From assembly GCA_016929465.1 (NCBI GenBank), contig JAFGIT010000312.1:1-5289 (forward strand): a DNA stretch of 5,289 nucleotides. Reading direction: 5' to 3'. This document shows positions 1-5,289 of this stretch, piece after piece. Within the stretch, counting starts at the first letter, position 1; every line of letters begins with the position of its first letter. The notes beneath the pieces are model-generated. The model was not told where the DNA came from and did no database searches. It saw only the letters and a program-made list of their open reading frames with translations. A program made the position numbers and the translations under genes. The DNA comes from JAFGIT01 sp016929465 [NCBI: Candidatus Coatesbacteria bacterium]. Lineage in GTDB: Bacteria; B130-G9.

Positions 1-196
1 TCTCGACCACCCTTAATCTCAAGGTCTAAAACTCTGATGCCCTTGGGCCATCATCCCTCGCCAGCATCTAGCCCGCGCTAAACTCATAATAATCACATGT
101 TATGATTGCATCCGGCGCCTCTGCTGCACCCAAGCAACGCAACCGCGAGGCGCCGGCATATCGTCAATTCACCTTAACGTTCGCTAAACCACACTC
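1..196. other. Non-coding region downstream of the pseudopilin gene
   Basis: I find no credible gene here on either strand. The longest minus-strand reading frame starting with ATG (87 down to 19) would encode only 22 residues and has no ribosome binding site. The main structure is the inverted repeat at 112-156, described separately. The region follows the pseudopilin stop codon, so that gene appears to be the last of its transcript unless the operon resumes beyond the left edge. Confidence 0.5.
112..156 (-). terminator. Possible terminator hairpin without T-tract, downstream of the pseudopilin gene
   Basis: A perfect 10-bp inverted repeat: arm CCGGCGCCTC at 112-121 and its complement GAGGCGCCGG at 147-156, with a 25-nt spacer. 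The spacer contains a small nested stem, TGCT at 122-125 with AGCA at 133-136. It lies 41 bases past the pseudopilin stop codon, where a transcript end is expected. No run of T follows in either direction, so it is not a textbook intrinsic terminator. It could be an mRNA 3'-end stabiliser, a Rho-associated end or an unrelated palindrome. Confidence 0.35.
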
Positions 197-805
197 TTAC
201 TTCGTGCGGTATCCGATGTCGTCATAATGGGTCTCTGTCGCCCAAATAGGCGTGTCAACCGCAAAGTTAGGACCTGCGCTCAAGCACCACACGTGGTTGC
301 TTCCGTCCTCACCCTTCGGGCCATAATCAAAGGCACCGACTGACACGAGATACTTGTAAGCCCAAGGATCGTCGGTCACGTAAGGCAGATAAGGTCCATT
401 CCAACCATGGGACAATACGCTACCACCCATCGTTACTGGTGGCTTCTGCTTGTAAATCGTGCCTTGATCTGGATTTCCATTGGTTACCAAGTGGAAATAC
501 ATGTCGTCGGCCAGATTTCCCCAAGACGTCTTTGCCTCGGTCTCGAAACGTGGCATATCACCCATGTTACCATACAGATACTCATATTCCGGCAGGCCAC
601 CATAGCGAGCGAAATACGGCCAGCTACCTGTGTCCTTGTGGAACAGCAGGAGTGCTGTGGAAATGTTGCGGCAGTCACCAAGCGCTCTGGTCTCATTGGC
701 CTCGTCGATGTACTTGAAGATCAACGGGGTCAGGATGCCAGCCAACAAAGCGATAATGGCAACAACCACGACAACCTCGATAAGGGTAAACCCTTTTCTG
801 TTCAT
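197..805 (-). CDS. GspG-like type II secretion pseudopilin (prepilin with N-methylation motif)
   Basis: A 202-residue prepilin-like protein. The five-residue leader MNRKG is followed by FTLIEVVVVVAIIALLAG, the class III signal. Prepilin peptidase would cut after Gly5, leaving N-methylated Phe6 and the conserved Glu at mature position 5 (Glu10). Residues 6-29 are the hydrophobic helix that anchors the pilin in the inner membrane and packs the fibre. Residues 30-60 (Asn-Ile-Ser-Thr-Ala-Leu, then Asp-Thr-Gly-Ser-Trp-Pro) match the GspG head. The C-terminal part keeps the GspG pattern WNGPYLPYVTDDPW (135-148), then LSAGPN and an acidic Asp-rich tail (184-197), where GspG binds calcium. GspG is usually about 140-150 residues, so residues about 64-128 are an insertion rich in Tyr and acidic residues. 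Two cysteines (45, 174) could form a disulfide. The start is well fixed: AAGGGAGGTGA at 810-820 lies 7 bp (counted from GGAGG) before the ATG. No gsp neighbours are visible, so it may be an orphan pseudopilin or a type IV minor pilin. Family assignment is firm; the exact fibre is not. Confidence 0.88.
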   Translation of the reverse strand: MNRKGFTLIEVVVVVAIIALLAGILTPLIFKYIDEANETRALGDCRNISTALLLFHKDTGSWPYFARYGGLPEYEYLYGNMGDMPRFETEAKTSWGNLADDMYFHLVTNGNPDQGTIYKQKPPVTMGGSVLSHGWNGPYLPYVTDDPWAYKYLVSVGAFDYGPKGEDGSNHVWCLSAGPNFAVDTPIWATETHYDDIGYRTK

Positions 806-835
806 AATCTCACCTCCCTTTCATCGAGATCTATG

Positions 836-878
836 CACCACTCTGTCGTCATGCTTGGGATGACTTCTTAGAGTGGTG
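836..878 (-). promoter_or_regulatory. Stem-loop in the predicted 5' leader of the pseudopilin mRNA
   Basis: A perfect 9-bp inverted repeat, CACCACTCT at 836-844 and AGAGTGGTG at 870-878, encloses a second 5-bp stem, GTCAT at 848-852 with ATGAC at 860-864, and a 7-nt loop. Together they make one long, internally interrupted hairpin. It ends 16 bases upstream of the Shine-Dalgarno sequence and leaves that site free. If transcription starts near 910, it lies wholly in the leader. Likely roles are transcript stabilisation or a control site, but a DNA operator is also possible. The structure is seen in the sequence; the role is inference. Confidence 0.45.
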
Positions 879-884
879 ATGCCA

Positions 885-905
885 ATTGAAAATTGATCTT
901 TCAAT
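885..905 (-). promoter_or_regulatory. AT-rich inverted repeat just after the predicted pseudopilin transcription start
   Basis: Seven-base arms ATTGAAA (885-891) and TTTCAAT (899-905) with a 7-nt loop. On the minus strand the repeat would cover about +6 to +26 of a transcript starting near 910. The stem is AT-rich and weak as RNA, so a DNA-level role is equally possible. Confidence 0.25.
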
Positions 906-920
906 ATTATCATCCCTTCA

Positions 921-936
921 TGCAAAAAGCCTACCA
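921..936 (-). promoter_or_regulatory. Predicted sigma-54 (RpoN) promoter of the pseudopilin gene
   Basis: Read on the minus strand, 936 down to 921 is TGGTAGGCTTTTTGCA. The sigma-54 consensus is TGGCACG-N4-TTGCA, and this site matches 10 of its 12 defined positions. The invariant GG (935-934) and GC (923-922) are exactly 10 bases apart, which is the required -24/-12 spacing. Transcription would start at about 910, where the minus strand has A, giving a leader of about 105 nt. Sigma-54 control fits the gene type, because type IV pilin genes in Pseudomonas, Myxococcus and Geobacter depend on RpoN with PilR-type activators. The activator site cannot be named from the sequence. Chance occurrence is possible but reduced by the orientation, spacing and distance to the gene. 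Confidence 0.6.
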
Positions 937-950
937 TGAGCGATCGTTCA
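937..950. promoter_or_regulatory. Near-perfect 14-bp palindrome abutting the -24 element
   Basis: TGAGCGATCGTTCA pairs with itself at 12 of 14 positions, with CGATCG at its centre. It starts directly beside the -24 element of the predicted sigma-54 site. The position, about -27 to -40, is closer than activator sites usually are (about -80 to -150), so if it binds a protein a repressor is more likely. It may also be a chance palindrome. Confidence 0.25.
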
Positions 951-1084
951 GAGTCAACCCCTTTTTCAAGAGGCGACCGCCCGAATAGAACATAACCAAT
1001 CTGAGACAAATGTGCAAGTGCTTAGCAATCTCAACATGTAGTATATAAAGGACGGAACTCCCGCCCGTCGTCTCCCATACACAA

Positions 1085-1111
1085 GGACATTGTCTCCCTT
1101 ATACAATATCC
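1085..1111 (+). promoter_or_regulatory. Imperfect inverted repeat upstream of the hydrolase gene
   Basis: GGACATTGT (1085-1093) and ACAATATCC (1103-1111) are reverse complements except for one central mismatch (8 of 9 pairs), separated by 9 nt. It overlaps the spacer of the candidate promoter at 1090-1119. It therefore has the form of a dimeric regulator operator, or of a leader hairpin if transcription starts further upstream. No regulator is encoded in the window. Confidence 0.3.
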
Positions 1112-1119
1112 TGCATAAT
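1090..1119 (+). promoter_or_regulatory. Candidate sigma-70-type promoter for the hydrolase gene
   Basis: TTGTCT (1090-1095, four of six matches to the -35 consensus) and CATAAT (1114-1119, five of six to the -10) are separated by 18 bp. A second candidate is TTAGCA (1022-1027) with TATAAA (1044-1049), 16 bp apart. The region between is AT-rich, as expected of a promoter. Neither candidate is strong enough to exclude the other. Confidence 0.3.
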
Positions 1120-1182
1120 TACTAAAGAGGAATCTGTACACAAATCAACATAAGCGAATGGACCCTGAGGATGGAAGGACAA

Positions 1183-1761
1183 ATGAGCGAAGGAAATAGA
1201 ATAGCCCCCGCACAGTGCAACCTGGAGAAACAGGTGGTTGCCATGATAATCGACCACCAGGAACGACTGCTCTCTCACATCAATGGAAAGGATGAGATGC
1301 TAAGGAGGGCTTGCAAACTCGTCGGATTTTGCAGGCTGCTGTCGATCCCGACAATAATAACCGAGCAATATCCAGCGGGGCTCGGCCCCACATCATCGCG
1401 GATTTTGCAGATGGTCAATCCCGATGTTCCCATACTGGAGAAGACGACCTTTTCGTGCATGAGGGACTCCGGGATATCGGCTGCATTGGGCTCCCTGGAC
1501 CGAGAATGTGTCGTGGTTTCGGGAATCGAGACACATATATGCGTCAGTCAGACGGTCTTTGGGCTCTTAGAGCGTTCCCACATCGTCTATGTACTTGCCG
1601 ACTGCGTCGGCTCACGAAACGAGCGGGACCACCTCGCCGCTCTCGAGAGGATGCGCGATTCAGGCGCCGTAATAACGACGCTCGAGGCCTTTATGTATGA
1701 GGTCCTTGTCTCGTCCGGACATCCGAAATTCAAGGAATTCCATCGTGAGATTATGAGCTAG
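1183..1761 (+). CDS. Isochorismatase-like cysteine hydrolase (ISOC1/ISOC2/YcaC type)
   Basis: A 192-residue single-domain protein of the isochorismatase-like superfamily, probably cytosolic since no signal peptide or membrane segment is seen. The catalytic triad of the family is present: Asp24 in VAMIIDHQE, Lys87 in LEKTTFSC and the nucleophile Cys120 in GIETHICVSQT. The Gly-Ile-Glu before it is where the family has its cis peptide and oxyanion hole. TEQYPAGLGPT (60-70) is the pattern of the ISOC1/ISOC2 branch. True isochorismatases and nicotinamidases have other substrate pockets, and the substrate here cannot be told. An ATG at 1171 would add four residues, but GAGG directly abuts it; the ATG at 1183 has GGAAGGA at 1173-1179 and is preferred. 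The gene stands alone, divergent from the pseudopilin and convergent with pyrG. Confidence 0.85.
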   Translation: MSEGNRIAPAQCNLEKQVVAMIIDHQERLLSHINGKDEMLRRACKLVGFCRLLSIPTIITEQYPAGLGPTSSRILQMVNPDVPILEKTTFSCMRDSGISAALGSLDRECVVVSGIETHICVSQTVFGLLERSHIVYVLADCVGSRNERDHLAALERMRDSGAVITTLEAFMYEVLVSSGHPKFKEFHREIMS

Positions 1762-1764
1762 ATC

Positions 1765-1797
1765 GTCCGGATCAGGAGCGGCCTGATCCGCCCGGAC
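1765..1797. terminator. Hairpin between convergent genes (hydrolase and pyrG), possible bidirectional terminator
   Basis: GTCCGGATCAGG (1765-1776) pairs with CCTGATCC (1782-1789) and then GGAC (1794-1797). This gives 12 base pairs with a 5-nt loop and a 4-nt bulge (1790-1793). It begins 4 bases after the hydrolase stop and ends 16 bases from the pyrG stop, so both transcripts would run into it. No T-tract follows on either strand, so intrinsic termination is not certain. Confidence 0.45.
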
Positions 1798-1813
1798 TCA
1801 TCGCGGTACTCGA

Positions 1814-3427
1814 TCAGCCCTTGCGCCGCTTCACCATTGCTGCGACAAATGAGGAAAACAAAGGATGCGGGGCGTCGGGCTTCGAGCGCCATTCCGGATG
1901 AAACTGGCTGGCGAGGAACCACGGGTGCCCCGGCAGCTCCACCACTTCGATGAGGTTCTTTTTCTCATAGACTCCGGAGAGACGCAGCCCATGCCGCTCC
2001 AATTCCTCCGCGTACTTCGGATTCAGCTCGAACCTGTGACGGTGTCGCTCAGATATAATCTTCTGTCCATATATCGCTTGCACGAGTGAATTTTCCGCGA
2101 AGCTGCATGGCATTGCACCAAGGCGCATCGATGCGCCTTTTCTTCTGACCTTCCGCTGCGACGGCATGATCCAGATGACGGGGTGAGGCGTGTTCTCGTC
2201 GAATTCGGTGCTATTAGCCCTATCCAAACCGCAGACATTCCTCGAATATTCGATGACAGCGCACTGCATCCCGAGGCAGATACCGAAAAAGGGCATTTTC
2301 TGAACTCTGGCGTACTCGACGGCCTTGATCATGCCCTCGATGCCGCGCATCCCGAATCCGCCGGGGACCATCAAGCCATCGGCATCTGCAAGCCACTCCT
2401 CGGCACCATCTCGCTCGATATCCTCCGCGTCCACCATCTTCAATTTGACGCGGATGCCGTTTGCGTATCCGCCATGCGAAAATGCTTCGAGCAAGCTCTT
2501 GTAGGAGTCCTTCATAAGCACATATTTCCCCACGATTGCCACCGTTGCTCCGTGTTTCGCGGACCTCATTACATCGGTTATCTCGCGCCATTCGGTCAGA
2601 TTGGCTCGTTTCTTTGGGAGATTGAGGTGCGCGACAATCGCATGACCAAGGCCATCATCCTCGAATACGAGCGGCACATCATAAATGCACTCGACGTCTT
2701 TTGCCGTGACTACCGCCTCTTCCTCAACATTGCAGAAGAGCGCGATTTTCTTCTTCACTTCCTTCGGTAGAAAGGTCTCGGTGCGACACAAAAGAATATC
2801 CGGCTGAATTCCTATCTGGCTCAGGGCCTTGACGCTGTGCTGCGTGGGCTTGGTCTTGATCTCTCCCGATGCCTTGATGAATGGGACCAGCGTCACGTGA
2901 ACGTAGAGCACGTGTTCGGACTTCAGGTCAAATCTGAACTGACGGACTGCCTCAAGGAAGGGAAGTCCCTCGATGTCGCCCACGGTTCCCCCGATCTCCA
3001 CTATGACGATCTCTGCCCCCTTTGCCAGCGCACGAATTCGTTTCTTTATTTCATCCGTTATGTGGGGAATGACTTGCACTGTTCCCCCCAGATACTCGCC
3101 CTTGCGCTCCTTATTTATCACTGAGTAGTATATCTGGCCGGCGGTGACGTTGTTCTTTTTCGTTAGCTTGGCGTTGGTGAATCGAGTGTAATGGCCCAGG
3201 TCCAGATCGGTTTCGGCGCCATCGTCTGTTACGAAGACCTCTCCGTGTTGAAATGGGTTCATCGTGCCCGGATCTACATTGATATAGGGGTCCATCTTCA
3301 AGAGAGTTATCTTGAAGCCACGGCTCTCGAGTATGCGGCCGATCGAGGCTGCGGCAAGCCCCTTTCCCAGGGACGAAACCACCCCGCCAGTAACGAAAAT
3401 ATACTTGGTCACCTTCTTTTTTTTCAT
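1814..3427 (-). CDS. pyrG: CTP synthase (glutamine-hydrolysing)
   Basis: Full-length 537-residue enzyme (E. coli has 545) that makes CTP from UTP, ATP and glutamine. The N-terminal amidoligase domain (about 1-270) shows the P-loop [10 protein letters not shown] (14-23, Lys22), [11 protein letters not shown] (46-56), metal-binding Asp76 in [10 protein letters not shown], and Glu144 in VEIGGTVGD. The C-terminal class I glutamine amidotransferase domain (about 295-537) has the oxyanion strand PGGFGMRG (355-362), nucleophile Cys384 in FFGICLGMQ, and His510 and Glu512 in QFHPEW. All catalytic residues are present. A small oddity is GASMRLG (431-437), where GGTMRLG is usual. The start has an excellent ribosome binding site, GAGGAGG, 4 bp ahead. 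It begins 9 bp after kdsB and closes the cluster. CTP is the co-substrate of KdsB, and a kdsB-pyrG pair is also known in Chlamydia. No kdsA follows. Confidence 0.98.
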   Translation of the reverse strand: MKKKKVTKYIFVTGGVVSSLGKGLAAASIGRILESRGFKITLLKMDPYINVDPGTMNPFQHGEVFVTDDGAETDLDLGHYTRFTNAKLTKKNNVTAGQIYYSVINKERKGEYLGGTVQVIPHITDEIKKRIRALAKGAEIVIVEIGGTVGDIEGLPFLEAVRQFRFDLKSEHVLYVHVTLVPFIKASGEIKTKPTQHSVKALSQIGIQPDILLCRTETFLPKEVKKKIALFCNVEEEAVVTAKDVECIYDVPLVFEDDGLGHAIVAHLNLPKKRANLTEWREITDVMRSAKHGATVAIVGKYVLMKDSYKSLLEAFSHGGYANGIRVKLKMVDAEDIERDGAEEWLADADGLMVPGGFGMRGIEGMIKAVEYARVQKMPFFGICLGMQCAVIEYSRNVCGLDRANSTEFDENTPHPVIWIMPSQRKVRRKGASMRLGAMPCSFAENSLVQAIYGQKIISERHRHRFELNPKYAEELERHGLRLSGVYEKKNLIEVVELPGHPWFLASQFHPEWRSKPDAPHPLFSSFVAAMVKRRKG

Positions 3428-3436
3428 CTAGCCTCC

Positions 3437-4231
3437 TCACGAAACCGCGGAAAAGTGCAGCTGTCTGAGCAAATTCTCGACCTCTTTCACATCCGAAGGC
3501 ACATCGACATTCTTCATGAGCGACTCGGTCAAAAGCGCCTTCATCGGGTAGCCGTTCTCCAGAATGCGAAGTTGCTCGAGTCTCTCGGCCCGTTCGAGGG
3601 ATGTCTGCTCGGTCTGCGAAAACCGGATCAAGAAGTCCTTCCTATATATATATACGCCTATGTGCTTGTAGAATGTGATGCCACACTTCTTGAACTGGGC
3701 CTTGGTCAGCTTGCCCGTCTTGAAGGAATCCGCGAACGCCGCCACGCATGGGATCGGTGACCGGGAATAATAGAGCACGAAGTCATCCGCGGAGCAGACG
3801 AGCTTCACCGTATTCGGGTCGAATAGTTCCTTCACATCATGGATCGGCGTGCGCAAAGTCACGGCCTCCTGCCCGGTGTCGTGCAGCAGCTCCTGGATGC
3901 AGCGATCGACCGCCTCCGAATCAAGAAGAGGTTCATCTCCCTGAACGTTCACCACTATGTCGCAGTCCAAGCTCAATGCCGCCTCCGCGATGCGGTCCGA
4001 CCCACTTTGATGGGCGTCGGAAGTCATCAGCGCCTTACCGCCGAAGTCCTTTACCGCGTTGAAGACGCGAAGATCATCGGTCGCGACGATTACGTCGTCC
4101 GCTAGTGAGATCAAACTCGCGCGCTCATACACCCACATGATCATCGGCTTGCCCAGGATCTCGGTCAGAATCTTGCCAGGGAAGCGGGTGGAAGAATAAC
4201 GAGCTGGAATGATTACGACGGTTCTTGCCAT
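3437..4231 (-). CDS. kdsB: 3-deoxy-manno-octulosonate cytidylyltransferase (CMP-Kdo synthetase)
   Basis: 264 residues (E. coli 248). Activates Kdo with CTP to give CMP-Kdo and pyrophosphate in the cytosol, the donor for Kdo transfer onto lipid A. The nucleotide-binding fold is clear: PARYSSTRFPGK (9-20), VATDD (49-53), HQSGSDRIAE (74-83), NVQGDEP (95-101) with the magnesium-binding Asp99, DPNTVKLV (138-145), YYSRSPIP (154-161), HIGVYIYRKDFL (190-201), SLERAERLEQLRILENG (211-227) and the final VDVPSD motif. The ATG overlaps the rfaE1 stop by one base (TGATG), and GAAGGG lies 9 bp upstream inside the end of rfaE1, pointing to coupled translation. Close relatives such as 8-amino-Kdo cytidylyltransferase (KdsB2) or neuraminate cytidylyltransferases are less likely given the Kdo-type motifs and LPS neighbours. 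Confidence 0.95.
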   Translation of the reverse strand: MARTVVIIPARYSSTRFPGKILTEILGKPMIMWVYERASLISLADDVIVATDDLRVFNAVKDFGGKALMTSDAHQSGSDRIAEAALSLDCDIVVNVQGDEPLLDSEAVDRCIQELLHDTGQEAVTLRTPIHDVKELFDPNTVKLVCSADDFVLYYSRSPIPCVAAFADSFKTGKLTKAQFKKCGITFYKHIGVYIYRKDFLIRFSQTEQTSLERAERLEQLRILENGYPMKALLTESLMKNVDVPSDVKEVENLLRQLHFSAVS

Positions 4232-5253
4232 CAGCTGTTTCCCTTCTGTTGTTCAAGACTGTCGGCCAAAGAGGCGAGCAGCTCATCGGCGGTGACCGTT
4301 GCTGCCCCTATCTCGGTCACTACGCTGCCGGCGGCGTAGTTCGCCAGCTGAGCCGCACGCTCCATCGACGCGCCGGCGCATAGCGCCACAGTGAGTACGG
4401 CAATCACAGTATCTCCCGCCCCCGTAACGTCATAGACCTCGCGGGCGACTGTGGGTATGCTGAATGGCTCTGCCTCTCTCGAGATAAGCAACATCCCATG
4501 CTCACCTCGCGTCACCAATATCGCTTCCGAATGCGTTTCATCCAGCAATTTCTTGCCTGCGGCGTGCAGCTCGTCGAATGTCTTTATCTTGCGGCCCCAG
4601 AATGTCGCGACTTCGTGGACATTCGGCGTCATGACGGTCACGTTCTTATAGAGAAGGAAGTGCTCATCCTTCGGGTCAACCGTTACGATCTTGCCGCTAT
4701 CCCTGGCTATAGTCAGGAGCTCCCTGATGAACTCCGGACAGATTACGCCCTTGCCATAGTCCTCGATTATCAGCGCATCGATATTTGGCATGCGTTCTCT
4801 TATAAATGACAGCATGAAGGCTCTGGCCTCTTCCCCGGGCTCCTCAGTGCTTTCCTCGTCATATCGCACGATCTGCTGCCCTCTTGCCATTACCCTGGTC
4901 TTGGTCGTCGTCGCGCGGTTCTGGTCGTGTATCAGCCCCTCTACCGGTATACCTCTCTCAGAGAGCATGTCCCGCAGAAGTCCAGCTCTGTAGTCGTCAC
5001 CAACCAGTCCCACGGGGCTCGCCATAGCTCCGAGAGATGCGATATTATTGGCGACGTTGCATGCGCCGCCAAGGCGGAAGCTGCGTTCCTTGATCAGGAC
5101 GATCGGCACGGGAGCTTCCTGAGAGACACGTGATACCTCTCCCCAGACGTATTCATCGACCATGAGGTCGCCGACGACCATTATCTTCTTGTCCCTGAAG
5201 CCGTGTATTATCCGTTGGCATTCAATAAGGCTCTGTTCGCTTAATCCAGACAT
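4231..5253 (-). CDS. rfaE1: D-glycero-beta-D-manno-heptose-7-phosphate kinase (RfaE domain I, HldA-type)
   Basis: 340-residue PfkB/ribokinase-family sugar kinase. Phosphorylates D-glycero-D-manno-heptose 7-phosphate at O-1 with ATP, a step toward ADP-heptose for the LPS inner core. Seen: VVGDLMVDEYVWGEVSRVSQ (26-45, the RfaE-type sugar-binding start; usual form GDVSRISPEAP), GGACNVANN (62-70, PfkB signature 1), RYDEE (130-134), DPKDE (193-197), MTPNVHE (208-214), and DVTGAGDT (275-282, PfkB signature 2 with catalytic base Asp281 and the anion hole). In E. coli HldE this domain is fused to an adenylyltransferase; here the protein ends at the kinase, so the transferase (rfaE2/hldC) must be elsewhere. 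The start is supported by GAGG, 4 bp before the ATG. It is the first complete gene of the cluster and overlaps kdsB by one base. Confidence 0.94.
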   Translation of the reverse strand: MSGLSEQSLIECQRIIHGFRDKKIMVVGDLMVDEYVWGEVSRVSQEAPVPIVLIKERSFRLGGACNVANNIASLGAMASPVGLVGDDYRAGLLRDMLSERGIPVEGLIHDQNRATTTKTRVMARGQQIVRYDEESTEEPGEEARAFMLSFIRERMPNIDALIIEDYGKGVICPEFIRELLTIARDSGKIVTVDPKDEHFLLYKNVTVMTPNVHEVATFWGRKIKTFDELHAAGKKLLDETHSEAILVTRGEHGMLLISREAEPFSIPTVAREVYDVTGAGDTVIAVLTVALCAGASMERAAQLANYAAGSVVTEIGAATVTADELLASLADSLEQQKGNS

Positions 5254-5289
5254 CCTTCCTCTATTTCCTTCTCCTGAAGAGTCAGTTCA
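5241..5289 (-). CDS. Possible 3' end of an upstream gene, cut by the window edge
   Basis: One minus-strand frame stays open from the right edge to a TAA at 5243-5241, giving the tail ELTLQEKEIEEGCLD. The other two frames have stops within the first few codons. The stop lies 13 bases inside rfaE1, and overlapping ends are the habit of this cluster, so an upstream cistron of the same operon is plausible. The stretch is far too short to identify a product, and chance openness over 15 codons cannot be excluded. Confidence 0.3.
   Translation of the reverse strand, partial: ELTLQEKEIEEGCLD

Noticed and set aside
36-52. Small hairpin GATGCCC...CCATC near the left edge
   Set aside because: It needs a bulge and a very short loop, and it is too weak to support a functional call.
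407-871. A 154-codon open frame on the plus strand, opposite the pseudopilin gene
   Set aside because: It is antisense to a clear pilin-family gene, its product has no recognisable domain, and its composition looks like a frame shadow.
952-957. TTGACT on the minus strand as the -35 box of a sigma-70 promoter for the pseudopilin
   Set aside because: The only -10 at a usable distance (TAGGCT, 18-bp spacer) matches just three of six positions. The sigma-54 elements fit much better, though overlapping promoters remain possible.
821-1009. A 62-codon minus-strand frame upstream of the pseudopilin
   Set aside because: It has no convincing ribosome binding site or recognisable protein pattern. It also spans the predicted promoter and leader stem-loops, which explain the region better.
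1124-1132. AAAGAGGAA as the ribosome binding site of a longer hydrolase start
   Set aside because: The frame has no ATG, GTG or TTG within range downstream of it; the first in-frame ATG is 38 bases on.
1158-1199. A 13-residue plus-strand frame (MDPEDGRTNERRK) overlapping the hydrolase start, as a possible leader peptide
   Set aside because: No Shine-Dalgarno at a usable distance, no run of regulatory codons, and chance occurrence is likely at this length.
2183-2770. A 195-codon plus-strand frame inside pyrG
   Set aside because: It is antisense to an intact CTP synthase gene with all catalytic motifs; the frame is a by-product of pyrG codon usage.
3643-3654. Six TA repeats inside kdsB as a phase-variation tract
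   Set aside because: The tract is short, in frame, and encodes part of the conserved motif HIGVYIYRKDFL, so coding constraint explains it.
3191-3760. A 189-codon plus-strand frame across the kdsB-pyrG junction
   Set aside because: It is antisense to two well-supported genes and shows no domain of its own.
1-5289. Search for insertion sequences, CRISPR arrays, tRNA/rRNA genes and defence genes
   Set aside because: No transposase-like frames, spaced direct repeats, cloverleaf sequence or toxin/defence motifs were seen.

Overview
The window looks like part of the chromosome of a diderm (Gram-negative-type) bacterium that makes lipopolysaccharide with Kdo and heptose in its inner core. The evidence is one tight minus-strand cluster holding a heptose-7-phosphate kinase, a CMP-Kdo synthetase and a CTP synthase. 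By eye the GC content is about half and is even across the genes, with no obvious compositional island. The protein sequences diverge from the Escherichia coli versions but keep all key motifs. A deltaproteobacterial or uncultured diderm lineage would fit, but the sequence alone does not fix the taxon.

Layout, left to right. Positions 1-196 hold no convincing gene, only a 10-bp inverted repeat downstream of the first gene. Positions 197-805 (minus) encode a GspG-like type II secretion pseudopilin, about 50-60 residues longer than usual and with no secretion genes beside it. Positions 806-1182 are a divergent intergenic region. Its minus-strand side carries a good match to a sigma-54 (RpoN) promoter, an adjacent palindrome and two stem-loops in the predicted leader of the pseudopilin mRNA. 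Its plus-strand side carries weaker sigma-70-like elements and an imperfect inverted repeat ahead of the next gene. Positions 1183-1761 (plus) encode a stand-alone cysteine hydrolase of the isochorismatase-like superfamily. Positions 1762-1813 lie between convergent genes and hold a strong hairpin without a T-tract. Positions 1814-5253 (minus) are the cluster rfaE1-kdsB-pyrG, transcribed in that order. The last 48 bases may be the 3' end of a further upstream gene that overlaps the start of rfaE1.

The three-gene cluster is metabolically coherent. RfaE1 phosphorylates heptose 7-phosphate for the ADP-heptose branch. KdsB activates Kdo with CTP. PyrG makes that CTP. kdsB follows rfaE1 through a TGATG stop/start overlap and pyrG follows kdsB after 9 bp, so co-transcription and coupled translation are likely. 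The pseudopilin and the hydrolase are separate single-gene units. I see no mobile element, CRISPR array, tRNA or rRNA. The most interesting part is the regulatory region of the pseudopilin; I do not see a clear new multi-gene system.
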